A stretch of 64,000 bases of DNA from Ischnura elegans (GCF_921293095.1 NC_060254.1:105362917-105426916); one strand, 5' to 3'; shown: positions 23,400 through 35,560, counted from the stretch's first letter. Translations and numbers: made by a program. Notes: generated from the sequence alone by a model not told the origin.

Positions 23400-25345
23400 T
23401 CTTAACATCCACTTGCCCGTCGAGGATTGCTTTCATCATGCCATCAAGACCAGTTTTTCAAAATATGTTCGATGATAATGGTGTGTATTCTACTCTAAGT
23501 ATTGACTAGGCTTCTATTCTCTACCACTCCTCTGAGGAATCCCGCAGTCCTCACTCGAACGATCCAATTAATTTTCATACAGCCGAATACCCATCAGTTT
23601 CTCCACTGCTGTCATTGCCATTGATTCATTGCCACAGAGAAGCACACTCGAATTGTAAGATAGAAGGTTTCCAAACTTCATAATAAAATTTTCTGCTTCT
23701 TTTAGCAAATTGGTGCAATATTTTTTCTGAAAAGTTCGCTTCGCCTGGGCTGTTCTACTGATTGTATCTCTCTTGTTTCTACACCTGGTTATTTCCCTCC
23801 GAAATATTTGAACTGGTCGACCTCTTCCAATGTTTGTTTCCCTAGTTCTATACTTTTCTTGACTTTCTGTCGTTTGCTACACTCTAGTAATTGATGGTGA
23901 TTTTCAGATGGCATTGATCGTTGTTCTACCCTATTTAATTAGACTCTTTTTCAATTTTGTAAATATTTTAAGCGTGAGCTAATTTCTCCTCGTGGATATT
24001 CATGCATGTAAACTCCCAATTTTTTCCTTGATGTAATCGGTCCCTTTTTAGTTGTAAACTATGAAAATTACGGGAGAAATAACACAGCCTCAGATCACTT
24101 GACTTTGTTCCCAATACTTGATTCTTCATAGCTGGGCCCTATTATGTATCACCCCTACTTGGTCTTTTTAAACGAATTGTGGATCATTCACATGTCATTG
24201 TTAATTAACTTCATTCAAAATTCTAAGCATGGAATTCCAATCCACAATACTGCTGCGTCAAATAATTCAAGGAAGAACACGATTAAAGTAATTTGGTGAT
24301 AAACTGGTCGACCTCTTCTAATGTTTGTTTTCCTAGTTAAATGCAATTTTTTTGCTACACTCGAACATTTAATAATCGATATCGATTTAAATTGATATCG
24401 TACTTAGTTGCCCTCCCATACACATCTCATTAAGATATTCAATCCATGTCTTCACTTTTATTCGTCATCAGTCACAAGTTCTCCGTTTTTGTCACTTACG
24501 GTATTCATCTTACGCTCATTATTAGAGGAGGTTCCTCAAGCGAGCCTCTACTTTTCCATGCACACGATGTTTATCTCCCTGGATTTATGAAAAATATCGT
24601 TCCGTATTCTCATTTAGCAGCTTTAGTATTTCTCTACTTCAGCGGTGACTTCAGTGAGGTTCAAGACTTTTTTTTGAAATCCATTCTGATGATTTTCCTT
24701 CTCCCAAGAACTTCTTCAGCTGCTTCCAATAGCCAACTGCTCAAGTTCTTCTGACTCTCTTCCTCTGATTTCTCGGTCACATCCGATGCTATTTTGTTCT
24801 AATCTGCCTCCTGAAATTACACTTGATACCGAGTTTTATTTATTTTCTGCTTGCCATATACTTTTCATCGCTTTCTTCTGTTTTTATTTTTGTCTATCAT
24901 TTTGGGTGACATTACATCGATATTGGAATATAGCCTCGGTTTATATAATCCCAAGGGTAATTTTTGCCGTCCATTTTCTAGTTCCTGAATCAACCTCACA
25001 CTAGGTTCTAGAATTTAATCAAATTAGAATCTCTCATATATACTAGCAATTTCCTCGTATATCATCTTAGGCTGTGATTATTTTAATTTTGTTTTGGCAA
25101 CCACTAGCTTGTGGTCCTTGTAAGTCTTCCATTTTGGATGCATCATCCCTGTTTCTCGGCTTTCCTCCCGTCTTGAAATTCGCCAGTGATTGCAATACAT
25201 TCGTAGAGAATAATTCAATTTTCTTCACCTCTAACTTGATTGAATTTTTCCGTGATACGTTCATGCACTCACTACATTTTTGCGTTTTTAATTGCGCTAC
25301 CTATTTCCAATTAACTTTTCGCGATCTTTAACGATAAGTCTGTAG
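23400..25345 (-). pseudogene. LINE retrotransposon, long decayed copy
   Basis: Fragments in LINE ORF2 order lie on the minus strand. 25070-25264 is a linker with a KMEDLQ stretch; about 24440-24500 encodes GELVTDDE and WKTWIEYLNEMC, the linker before RT; about 24050-24090 encodes GCVISPVIFIVYN, the RT box QGC-LSP-LF. About 23740-23850 encodes LEEVDQFKYF, then RCRNKRDT, and 23430-23700 carries LLCGNESMAM, the thumb segment. Many stops and frame changes separate them. The catalytic YADD box is not visible and may be deleted. The words at 23810-23850 and 24303-24340 are near-duplicates, a local rearrangement. Confidence 0.7.
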
Positions 25346-26289
25346 CTTACACTCCACAATTCTTCCACTCCGTGCAATTGTATTTCGCTATGACATACAA
25401 TAGTGGTCGACCCTAGCCTTCTACGTCACAGTATTGTTGCAGTTTAATTGATATTGCGGCGCCTGTAGTGAGAGAAGTGTATATTTTTTATCGCTGTAAC
25501 TACAAGTTATATATATATATATGGAAGTTCGACAATGGTATTCCTTTACCTCAGGCGCAGATTCCATTATTTTTCATAATGGTAACATAAAGATACACCT
25601 AATTGGAAAGCAACTCTCCTAATGGATTTTAGCCATTGCAAATCCATTGGGTTGGGGAGTATATCTTTCTTTGAGGGAGGAAGTTTCATAGCTCCATCAG
25701 TAAGGGCTACTGATTGCCTTAGAAATCAGCCTTATATTATTCACATTGTTCGTATTACAGCCTTTAATAATTTACCCTGCATTCAATGTACTTGAGCCCT
25801 TCATAGCCTCGTAAAAATTCAATGGATACAATCCTCTGTCGTGTGTCAGGGAACGAACTCACTGACGTGGCCACATAAGAGAACACACACAACCACATCA
25901 ATACAGTACTGGGACACACATTCCACCCAAAAAGAAACAATATTCATATGATAGCATTTTGTGCTAAAATCACCTTTTCATAAATTTTGCAACTTTAAAT
26001 TCTCTCAAATGTTTCGTTAAAATCATTTTTTCCGTTGGGGTGTGCCAAATTTCAACCTTATAATACTTTACAGCCCCTCTAACAAAGACATAGCGATCAT
26101 CACTATGCCAATGAAAAAATTTTTAAGGCTATGCCGCTGCGTCAATTTTCGGGTGGCTTCAATATATCCCGACTAATGGTGGTCGCTTTTTCAAGGGAAT
26201 CAGATGAAGTAAGGATTTTTATTAATATATATCTACTGGTATTCGTTTCTGGGGGTGGGGGATGGGAATTGGATGAGTATGTTGTTGAG
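25346..26289. other. Unassigned region
   Basis: No gene recognised. A short (AT)n microsatellite lies at about 25510-25521. Confidence 0.35.
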
Positions 26290-26600
26290 TGTTTTTCCGA
26301 ATTGCGGGTTGCCAAGTACGAATTATTTTAATGCTGATGTCTCTGTTAAGATTTTTCTTCGCCTGCTGTTTTATTTCAATGGCATTTCTGATGAGTCTCC
26401 GAATAAGCCTCTCACATAGTCGACAATTGCTGTTCCTTCAAGGTCGACTGCGTGGCTCAGCCTGCGTGTTCGGCTGCCGTGGACTTAGTTGACTACCCCA
26501 GTCGAATTGCTCTCTGGTGTTCATCCTGGCGTGTTCACTGATCCGCGTGTTTCGCCGATGTAGTTCATCCCAAAGGTTTGCCAATGGATCCGCTAGCCCC
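26290..26600 (-). pseudogene. Penelope-like element fragment (GIY-YIG tail)
   Basis: On the minus strand one frame gives HAVDLEGTAIVDYVR and, after a +1/-1 shift near 26420, RLIRNAIEIKQQAKKNLNRD followed by IRTWQPA. This is the same C-terminal pattern as in the 8.0-kb copy. An upstream part near 26520-26590 is weaker. Only the last third of the endonuclease domain remains. Confidence 0.7.
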
Positions 26601-26936
26601 CCACCCCATTCCCCTCCTTTCAAAACGCCCTTCCCCTTCTTTCCCTTCGCCCCTCCACTCTTTTCCCTTCACATTACCCCTCCTTTACCCCCACTCCTCC
26701 CCGGGATCTCACAAAGTGTTGTAAGTTAGTGCTGTCGGTGAATGTGACCCATATGTATGTGGTAAACTAGAGATAACTACATGAATGAAGGAAAAAGTTT
26801 GGATAGTGAGCAGTTTTGTTAATCTCAGAATTCTTCTTGGAAATTAACCTTGTGCCTGTTCAAATCCATCTTGCCTCAAGAGACTGTGACGTACTTTTAC
26901 TTCGTGGTGCATCATATGTATGCACCTGGCGCCCTA

Positions 26937-27480
26937 TTAAAAAAAATTATCATTCAACCAAGGTTTTGGGGTACCACACGCATCTCTACCATTGGTGGTG
27001 CGTTCACTGGGGACGACTAATGCCTGGCCAACAGACCGTTCAACTTTGAAACTCACGTTTCCAACAGCGTAGGAATGCGTCGAACACTTCTCCTTATCCA
27101 TTCTTCGCCACACCCACATCTCGAATGCCTCCGATCTTCTCTCGTCCTCCTTCCTAAGTGTCCTCGTTTCCCCACCGTAAAGAAAAACGCTACAGAATAG
27201 ACTCTTCAGCAACCTTTTCCTTAAACTCTTACATAACGATCCTCTCAGAAGCTCCCTCCTGTTCATGAACGTCTCCTTTGCTAATGCAATTCCCTTCCTG
27301 ATGTCCTCACTACTGTATCCGTTTTCCTCTAATATTCTACCTAAATAGATGAATTGCTCCACCTGTTCAAGTTATTCCCCACCCACCTTTATCTTTAGTC
27401 TCACATTCCATGCTCTAGATGCATTAAAAAACAACAAAAATAATCTTGGTCTTCATTTTATTAAAGTGCCTTTTTATATA
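26937..27480 (-). pseudogene. LINE ORF2 C-terminal fragment
   Basis: The minus-strand frame 26937-27362 encodes VEQFIYLGRI, KGIALAKETF, RRELLRGS, SVFLYGGETRTL and RSEAFEMWVWRRM, the classic thumb and C-terminal region of LINE ORF2. The same product continues upstream to about 27480 (VRLKIKVGGE, and NKMKTKI) across one stop. RT core and 3' end are missing. It is better preserved than the other LINE copies here. Confidence 0.85.
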
Positions 27481-28723
27481 TTAAGTACCTATAAATTCCG
27501 TTCGAATATTGCTAAAGATTAATTTCATATTTGGTGTTTGACAGTCATTATGAAATGTCTCTATAACAAAAATTGTAGGATCAGTATGGTATTCCTTTTC
27601 TAGATTCTGGCGTTCATTGCAATTTCTTTTCGTTTTACAATGTTGGCAGTTTTTTAGTTTTTATTTCCATCCATATTAACTGAAAACTTTCCTGTTTAGA
27701 ATGCCCTTGTAACATACGGAATAATTCCACTGCATGACGCTTGAGAAATGCACTGAGCAGGCAAACCTATTTTGCCTATTTAAAGGTGAAAATTAATGAT
27801 TAAGATGAAGAAGTCATGGGCCCCTCACAAAGTGAACAAGCAGTATGTCTAGAGTTTACGGACCTGGAGGAACGGAATACAATACATGTCTACCTAGAAT
27901 ATCATAGGATCATAATATACATATAATTTAATATATGTAGTATACCTATTATTTGCCGTGAGCCCAAAGATCACTCATGTTGCTGCATCCAAATAGCAAA
28001 AAAATGTCTGTACACAAAAAATATGTAATGTGAAATAGAGTATCCTAGTTAATCATCATCTATCGCTCATCTTCAGCGCTTCATCTATCGTTGCCTTAAT
28101 CTCAGATCTAGTTTTCAAAGAATCTCATTTCATATTTGCACATACATGAATGCGAATCTGTTGAAGATCAAAGTGACGCTAATGACGAATGTATTTAAAT
28201 TGAAGATGATGGCTAGTATCATTTAAAACAATAGTAAGTAATCTATGAATAATTCAATATATTGCTCATTTTATTACTGAAGACTTCAATCCCCAGGTGG
28301 CTTATTGAAACATACCATACGGCTAAGATCGGATGGTATAAATGAATGTTAACTGCGAGATGAATAAGCCTTTGGTGACTTCTTCTTGCTTTTCATCTAC
28401 TAGATATTCATTTACTTTCACTTAGAAATCAATTATGAAAATAGATTTAAATCATTTGTTGTGTAGAACACAAGAAAGAACATTCATTACACAATTAGAA
28501 ACATTGTATCACACAATTAGAAATTATGGTAGCAAATGAAATATTAATACTTGTTAGTAAAAATATACTTAAAGAAGTAAATGTAAGTCACGTGCGAAAA
28601 CGTGCGAAAGCATTAAGTTATACTGAAAAACTTTTCGCATATACTAAAATATAACTAAATGGAAAATAAGAACACATATGTCAGGAGTTAACTGTATATT
28701 TAACACAAATACATTAAGAAAGT
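27481..28723. other. Unassigned AT-rich region
   Basis: No gene or shared repeat found. Confidence 0.35.
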
Positions 28724-29344
28724 TTAGCAAAACTCAGAATCATCGTCGATGTCACAGTTAAGGCAAACATAAAATAATGATTCCCCTTTGATGCAAGAAT
28801 CGTGTGCCCATCTTTTGCAGCGAGTGCATTTGACCCACTGCACGATAGGTTTGGAATTGCTAAATTTTTCCAACCAGTAAATGCCCCTACAGTCTATCCT
28901 ATCTTCATCACTGGAATGGCTGTGGAATAGAAATTTGTTTACTGAATTTGCCATTTCCCATCGTTCTTCATGGTCTATTTGTGCACTTTTTTCTGTTTCT
29001 TTTTTCCTTGCTATAGCTTTTGCCTTTTCTGTTTAGCTTGTTCCTGTTCCATTTTTAACTGATTCTTAAATAGCCGAATTTCTTTTTTTCCACCATTGCC
29101 TGGCTTTATTTCTGGGTAGAGCTTTTTCGAACGGCCTGACATCCTCTGGCGATGTACAAGAAGCTGCAGTAGTTTTAGGGATTTTTTCAGCTAACTGATC
29201 CAAATTAGATTCAGTGGAACAGTTTTCAACATTGATCCCAGTTGGGTAAAGCCTATCCGTGAAATAACTTGGCATGAATTCGGTGTCAGTAAACACCAAA
29301 TGATTAAAAGGGCACGTTTTCGATGGTGAAAACTTACCCCGCAT
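28724..29344 (-). pseudogene. pogo/Tigger-type transposase C-terminus with PHD-like finger
   Basis: 29066-29344 encodes FTDTEFMPSYFTDR and SPEDVRPFEKA, the region after the DDE domain in Tigger/jerky-like transposases. 28724-28954 encodes WVKCTRCKRWAHDSC and FYVCLNCDIDDD, a Cys-rich PHD-like finger found at the C-terminus of many arthropod copies. The two parts are in the same frame, but two stops lie between them; over 28985-29075 a neighbouring frame (KMEQEQAKQKRQK) is open instead, so two compensating indels are likely. The DNA-binding and catalytic domains are absent. Confidence 0.75.
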
Positions 29345-29689
29345 CGTATTCGAAAACCCGCCCCGTCGCCATTATTTTACTTTAAACCTACCTTAAATGG
29401 TGATAATAAATAATTCTTTGTCCATTACCTATATCGTTAAACACAGCAGTTAATGCTCAATCGAAATATATTATTAAAACAAGGCACAACTGAAACGGTA
29501 TATGTTTGTTTTTAGTTTAAAGTAGAGAATAAAAAGTTACACACCTGAGCAAAAATCAACAAAAGGTGACACTCCTCCACAACCCTTGAGTCCCTGTCCT
29601 TGAAACTCACAAAACAGCCGTCGATACATAGGCGCATCATTCGAGTATTATTGGTGATGCACTATAGCGGATAGTTTAGGAGGTGAAGC

Positions 29690-29745
29690 CAATTCGAAAA
29701 CGTGCCTCATTCGAAAACATGCCCCGGTCTCCCCTACGTCTATAT
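29690..29745 (-). repeat. Terminal repeat of a pogo/Tigger-type element
   Basis: On the minus strand GTAGGGGAGACCGGGGCATG is followed by two copies of a TTTTCGAAT-containing word. GGGGAGACCGGGGCA is typical of Tigger-like termini. Related words recur at 29348-29370 near the start of the transposase remnant, so this is probably the 5' end of one internally deleted element covering about 28.7-29.75 kb. The other end was not found. Confidence 0.5.
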
Positions 29746-30369
29746 TGTGCGCGGTTGTTACAGAAAAGTTCTGGGAGTATAACTGAGCTCATCAGAGGCT
29801 CCGAAGTCTTGTACTGCAAAAGGTGTTCGGTCTGGTTATTCTTCTGTTAACTTGGGTCGCGTTGAGAACTCGGAGCTGACAGCTGTTGTTGAGTCCTAGT
29901 TTATAACCGATTATTTATACGGATATCAGTACTCCTTTTTAAAACCTTTTTTAGGCTTTATATGACAGTTGTTACAGTTTTTATAAGGCGTTCAAGTAGG
30001 CGTGGAATGCTGATACGCTGTTGTGAATACATTATACATACAAAATACATGACTTAGTTTAATGTAAGTAAAACTATCGTGATATGGACGGGGTCTAGGA
30101 ACCCTTTAACTATAAATGAAATACGGGAAGGGAAGGAAGGGGTATACGTCATAAGAAAACATATGAAGCGAAAATAAAATGTTTGAGTGAAATATTATTA
30201 TTGTCATAACTAGAATTTGGCTTCAATAAACTTAAGAAGCCACCTGCAAAAAATTTGCCCTGAATCCGTGAACGGAGGAGGGATTTCGATTTAATCTATC
30301 CTTTTACCTTATTACTGAGAAAATGTTTTATAAATACACGGCTTCCGGAAACACAGCTCGCGTTCTTTT
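29746..30369. other. Unassigned region
   Basis: No gene seen. Confidence 0.3.
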
Positions 30370-30829
30370 TTCACGATGTCCTTCAATCTGTTGAATCGAA
30401 AAGACATGAGTACACTTTATTCTTAGATTTTAAGAAAGCATTTGACACGGTACCTCACAATTAACTCAAATACTAATTACAGTCATGGGGATTAGATGAA
30501 ACAGTTGTAAACTGGATACGCTTCTTACCGAGTCATCGTAAGTAACAAGTAGTTCGATACGGAATGAGCTCTGATGTAGTTGAAGTGACATACGTTGCCC
30601 CACAAGGAAGCCTAATGGGCCCCGTTTTGTTCATAAGGCATTTACATTAATGAACTATGCCCTAGTATTAGCAGTAAAATACGCTTATTTGCTAACGACG
30701 CCGTCATCTATCGCGAAATTAGTGATCACTACGGCAATGATATTCTATAATCGATTTTAAACAACGTTCATTTGAGAAGCCAAGAGTGGGGACTCGAACT
30801 AAATGTGAGCAAATTCATGTCGGCGAAAA
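30370..30829 (+). pseudogene. LINE reverse transcriptase fragment
   Basis: The plus strand encodes YTLFLDFKKAFDTVPH (RT box with the first catalytic Asp), GLDETVVNWIRFLPSH, VPQGS-type box as VAPQGSLMGPVLFI, then after a frameshift near 30635 IYINELCPSISSKIRLFAND-AVIYREI, where the FADD box reads FAND, and WGLELNVSK. Five or more stops and one shift make it dead; the catalytic DD is damaged. It ends where the dispersed repeat at 30830 begins. Confidence 0.88.
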
Positions 30830-30960
30830 TTTTCACTTTTCATTTAATCGCGAAAAATAGATGCTGTCATTTAAAAATCTAAAAGCGTGAAATGCGTACT
30901 CCAGGAGTAATAATCTTTCGATTGAAGCAATAAAAAAATAATAGGAAACCACCCTATTGC
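30830..30960 (-). repeat. Dispersed repeat, copy 2
   Basis: Reverse complement of 11447-11575. It abuts the dead LINE on the left and a tRNA-like segment on the right; all three could be parts of one composite element. Confidence 0.8.
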
Positions 30961-30969
30961 GCTAAAACG

Positions 30970-31050
30970 CTCTGAGAAAAAAATCATTCGGGGGGATCCG
31001 GGTTCGAATCCTGGTGAATGATTTTTTCTCCGTGGATTTGTCGCACAATG
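30970..31050 (+). mobile_element. tRNA-derived SINE fragment
   Basis: B box GGGTTCGAATCCTGG at about 31001 followed by TGAATGATTTTTTCTCCGTGG, the same body as the copies at 7.3-7.5 kb. The flanking words AAATCATTC and GAATGATTT form an inverted repeat around the B box. Confidence 0.6.
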
Positions 31051-31760
31051 CTGGCTGGATATTATACTGATTTAGCATTTGACATAGGGATACGTCTCAC
31101 TCTCGTTGGCGCTAATTTAACTAAACTTTCAAAGGGCATTAGAGAAAATGTCACATGAAGCATAAATAAGCGAAGAGGCTGATTAAGTTTAGAAATAGTC
31201 TCTTGCGTACAGAAAACTAATACGTGATTCGATTTAGTGAATGAGGCTAATCATTTATGACATGAGTTACAGGATAATAACGTGCTTTTTATTATTTTTA
31301 TTCATATACTTCACCACAGAAGTTGAAACGCTTGAAAAAATATAATATATTTATTCAATTTTTAGCGTTTCATGTTTTCAATTACATAATTTTTTCGCAA
31401 TTGCAGTTTACACGCTTATCTTTTACGTGTCCGTACTTGATAATAAAGCCTTTATACAGGTGAAAAATAAGAGAACCGAATATTACTATCATAGTATTCT
31501 CAATGTTCCTCTCATTATATATTGACAGACCCTTCACTTTCCCTTGACTTGTAGGCACAACAGAGCCATATTTTTGGGACGTTAATGTAAAAAATGCTTC
31601 GTTGGTTTACTACTCCGACTTTCTTATTTCCCTAAAGGATTATATTTCCATATTTTTTTCAGCATTCAAGCAAAATACACCACTTTCGTCTGTCAACTAT
31701 ATATTTACTCTGTATCGAACAAGCCAATTCCTACGAATATTACATCTTTGGGGGTATCCA
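31051..31760. other. Unassigned region
   Basis: No gene recognised. Confidence 0.3.
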
Positions 31761-32343
31761 TTAACCCTTTCGACACAGTGGTGTTGTTTCCTTAGCATGA
31801 CTGTTGGACTGAGCCCCAAGGGTCTCTTCTGTCCCCTCTGTACGGGCCATTTTGCAGGACATTGGTTAAGAAGGGTCTCACGGATAATCACACTCCATCA
31901 GCGCCAATCTTTTTCAACTTTTCCGCATTATCTCGGGCTCAAAGTATAGTTGGTCTTCCTCCTTTCCGGGTTGATAGCCCTAGTAGCAGAATTGGTTCCG
32001 GGTCAACTCATGATTAGTTTATGTGAATTTTCTACATGGATAATTGTTGTTTGCCCGTATGTTGCAGTCTTCGAATTCAATTCCTCGGTTTCTTTCTGTG
32101 CATTGTCAACTTTTGAACGGAGCCCTACCGTCCTAATTAATGGATTTAATGCATCAACAATTTATATGTTGATGGTCCAGATAAGACTTCGCGTAGCCTC
32201 GACCGGCATAAAAGGGCAACGAAACGGATATTTACGGCATTCCTTGGCCTCCGTTGGAAAATATGTGACGAATATTTGCGGCTTTCGTCTTCCGTGTCAA
32301 AAACCGTCCAGACGACTTACTTTTTTAGTAGCGAAAGGGTTAA
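31761..32343. mobile_element. piggyBac-type MITE (TTAA-flanked)
   Basis: Begins TTAACCCTTTCGACAC and ends GTAGCGAAAGGGTTAA. The TTAA target plus CCCTTTCG inverted ends is the piggyBac signature. It is 583 bp including both TTAA sites. No transposase is encoded; the open frames inside (31602-31949, 31950-32426) run through the ends and are not genes. Related diverged pieces lie at about 45190-45530, 51000-51090 and 52020-52150, all in the opposite orientation. Confidence 0.85.
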
Positions 32344-34015
32344 TTAGATGTGGCGTTCAGGAGGGGCGAGGGGGTCGAGTCGAATCTCACCCAATCTCAC
32401 GTGCGGTCCTTGCAAGTATCACGTAATTTTTTCATAAAAAATGATAAAACATTGCTTTTTAATAAATCAAATGAATGAAGGTTAGATTAAGGTATTTACA
32501 CTGAAAATACCCATTCAATTCTGTCGCGATAATAACGCATGGACATGTGTCATGGTTTTAGGTTATTGATTTTTCATTTTACCACAAAAGAAGCCCGTTA
32601 AATATAGAAATAAGGTTCGCTTGACTGCCTCCTTTGTTTCCAGTATCAATTTCAACGAATTATGTGAAGAGAGACGGAAATTTGTAATTAAGTATTGACT
32701 ATGATTTTTGATTAAAAATGATCTTCCGTATTAATTAATCCAAAATAAAAGTATCCAAAATAAACTAGATAAAGTTAAATCGTGATCTCGGTGGAACAAA
32801 GCAACTTTGGATTTGTACAAGTTGGAATTCATAGAATAATGTTCAACTTAAAATATACTATATCGTGTGGTCAATAACATCAATTTTTTTAGTTACATAT
32901 TTAAAATTTTCTATCTGCCTATTTTATAAAACAAAAAAGTTGATACGATGTAAAATTTCCCAAAATGTTTGTTTGCTATGTATTTCTTTGGTACTGCTTA
33001 TTCTACGAATTCTCTAGTGTTGCTATTATAATACTTAAAGTTATATATTTCTAAGTCAGTTTACATATTTATACAAATCTTTCACTGCAAGTGGATATAA
33101 AGAATTCCACATTAAAGGACAATGATTTAATCTGTTACGAGAGATTTTAATATACCTACCCTATTCAATATCACTTTAGAAAGCTCCCAAAAAATAGAAT
33201 GTTGTTTAAAAGTCATTGAACAAATATGTGAATTTATATATAACTTTTTGGGTGTCCTTTTAAAATAAACAGCCTTTGTTTTAGCATCCATTTCCACGAT
33301 TTTTAAAGACAAACGGGTATAATATTTTGAGTCATTCCACTCCAATTCCAAAAAAGCTTGTCCCGAAGGGTCTCAGATTTTAATGAATTCATGGTTGATA
33401 GTTTATAGTTGAAGCTGTAGGTCATACTACTATGATATAGACTACCAGTCTATGAGTACGCGCCCATAGAGTGGTATTAAAAGTAATCGGAAAGCCGCAC
33501 GGGAGAAAAAGTAAACGTTCAAATATTTCCAAAAAATGTCATTCAGAAGTTGATTTAAATTTAATTTTTTTAATTCTAAGGCAATGATTGAGCCTGCATT
33601 TTAAAGATTAAATGCTTGGGCCAATTCTGAGGTGGATTATTTGAAAAAAGTTGATTTGTTGAACAATGTTTTAAATATTTAGATATAACAATAATAGATA
33701 AGTGCACTTTATCAATAGTTTACTCAAAGTGACTTCCGAAAGGACTTAGCAGTAAAATAAGCAATATATAATGGCTCTACGATAATTTGATAGTTAAATT
33801 GTTGGATTTATATGATTTAAGGCAATTTTTTTGAAAAAAAAAAAATCGATAACGTATTAAAATCACATATGAAAATATGATCTCAAGAGTATTTAGTTTG
33901 AGGTTGATGTAGAGCCATACAGGTATCAAAATCTCAGTCTCTTAGGGACAAACGCTTGTTGAATTAAGGTGGATTGCCCCATGTTTAATAATCTAACCCC
34001 CGAATTTAATTTAAT
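32344..34015. other. Unassigned AT-rich region
   Basis: No gene or repeat identified. It ends just before the first of the splice acceptors at 34 kb. Confidence 0.35.
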
Positions 34016-34201
34016 TTTTTGCTCTCTTCTAGGTGCAACCAATCCCCGGACGTGAGGGGAAGAATGAAAGGTGGACCTGGGGGAGAATGAAGAAGAGAAG
34101 ACGACGATGGCCTCGCGGGACATCCAATGCTTATTCCTTTTATGTTATTCGGAGAGATTTGACTCGAATTTTAATCCTCATTTTTGCTTTTTCAATTTCA
34201 G

Positions 34202-34252
34202 GATGTATATTTAGGAGTAAGAACACCATTCATCGACTTGAGTTGAAGGCTG
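34202..34252 (+). other. Candidate 51-bp internal exon
   Basis: Strong acceptor (GCTTTTTCAATTTCAG, AG at 34200-34201) and strong donor (GGCTG|GTAAGAG). Length is a multiple of three and, entered with a one-base phase, it is open (CIFRSKNTIHRLELKA), compatible with the exit phase of the 22895-22998 exon. Another acceptor (CTCTCTTCTAG) lies upstream at about 34031. Confidence 0.35.
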
Positions 34253-34372
34253 GTAAGAGTGCAGTTTTCCTCAGGCGCTGTGAATTCCCGTATATTTTCA
34301 TCAGGTTTACATCAGGTAATCTTGTACATGAAATGGTAAAATAGGCCCGACCTGAACCACACAACAGGAGTT

Positions 34373-34675
34373 ATGAGAGACTCCTGGTGGAAAGTGAATT
34401 CACCCTCGATTATCAAAGCACGAGCTCTAGGTAACAACAGTACACGAAAGGTAACGGCTCGAAGGAGCAAGTTTGAAAAGGTTTTAAACAGCGCTGACAC
34501 AAAGGTACCAGAAAGTGCACTTCAAAGTTACTTACTACGAATGAGACCGGTCCTAGGAGACAAAGAATGCATTCTTAGGCAGGAAATCCACGTGGGTATT
34601 TTTGTGTGTGTAGTTTGCTTAAGGTATTTGGGTGGGTTTTGTACTAACACCATTTATTGCAGGAGTGAAGAATGA
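34373..34675 (+). CDS. Hypothetical 100-codon open frame
   Basis: Open frame beginning MRDSWWKVNSPS with mixed charged and polar composition. No family recognised. It lies between the candidate exons at 34202 and 34662 and its end overlaps the latter, so it may be intronic noise or part of a retained-intron product. Confidence 0.2.
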   Translation: MRDSWWKVNSPSIIKARALGNNSTRKVTARRSKFEKVLNSADTKVPESALQSYLLRMRPVLGDKECILRQEIHVGIFVCVVCLRYLGGFCTNTIYCRSEE

Positions 34676-35560
34676 AGAAAGAAGACGTAGCTGAGGCCCC
34701 GAAGATTGAAGACATCGCAGGGGCCTCGAAGAATGAAGAGGGAAGATAATGTGTGTGTGTATCGGGAATGAGTGGACATTGATAATCCCTCGCCTGAACT
34801 TGGTGTACTTTTTTGTACTTAATTGTAACATGTCTGTAACTCCTTCCCTTCCAGCCATGAAGATTGAAGACATCAAATTGAGCTCGAAGAACGGCAAGAA
34901 TCCGAGAGCGTGTGCTTTTAAATCTACCGTGTGATTTCGTGTGATATTTTTCAGCGTGTGATTATTTATATTTGCGTGTGCTGCGAATATTTTTCCGTTG
35001 CGTCGCGTTTGGGCTTGCATGTTAGTGTTATTTATTTATTTGTTTGTGCATGCACTAATCTTACCTCTTCACAGATTCAAGCCATCGCTGGACATCCAGG
35101 AGTGAGGAGTGAAGACTGCACGAAGAAGAGGAAATTGAGGACGTAATTATTCACAGAAGAAAGAAGAGAAGACGTGTGCGATATTTGCGGCTTAGTTTTG
35201 GGCCCTTCTGGCCAATGAACATAAAGTTGCGTAAGGCTAGGCGTGCTTTAGTTTTAGTTATTTGTGCCGTGGTTTTGCATTACGGATTCCATTGCGTCAT
35301 GCATGAAGTGGTTGTAGCTAGGTAGGAAATCTATGATTTCCTATCAATGCCATTGTCTCATTCTTGTGTGATGCTTTGGAGTGGTGCAAATCCTCGGAAG
35401 GGTTATTTATTTGTGTATGCACTAACCCGCTCTCTCCCTAGGTCCGCAAGCCATCGCTGGATGTGAAGAGAAGAATGAAGATTCATCGGAAGAATAGAAG
35501 ACAGAAGAGGATGGCATCTCGGAACCAGAAGAAGGCGACATATTAGCTTTGGGCCCTTTA
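34655..35560 (+). other. Series of GA-rich candidate exons with strong splice acceptors
   Basis: Exon-like segments open after TACTAAC...TTTATTGCAG (34662), CTTCCCTTCCAG (34855), CACTAAT...CTCTTCACAG (35075) and CACTAAC...CTCTCTCCCTAG (35442). Branch-point-like CTAAC/CTAAT words, pyrimidine tract and AG are correctly spaced in three of the four. Each exon-like segment is rich in GAAGAA words, which act as splicing enhancers in animals. Those at 35075 and 35442 share AAGCCATCGCTGGA with the 35803 exon. None has a strong donor, so they could be alternative 3'-terminal exons, cryptic exons or relics of exon duplication. Confidence 0.45.

Noticed and set aside
26131-26623. Open frames on both strands near 26.1-26.6 kb as genes
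   Set aside because: The minus-strand sequence is a frameshifted Penelope-like fragment; the plus-strand frames are its shadow.
31602-32426. Two plus-strand open frames of 115 and 158 codons
   Set aside because: They cross the ends of a TTAA-bounded MITE, and their sequence is low in stops because of the repeat, not coding.
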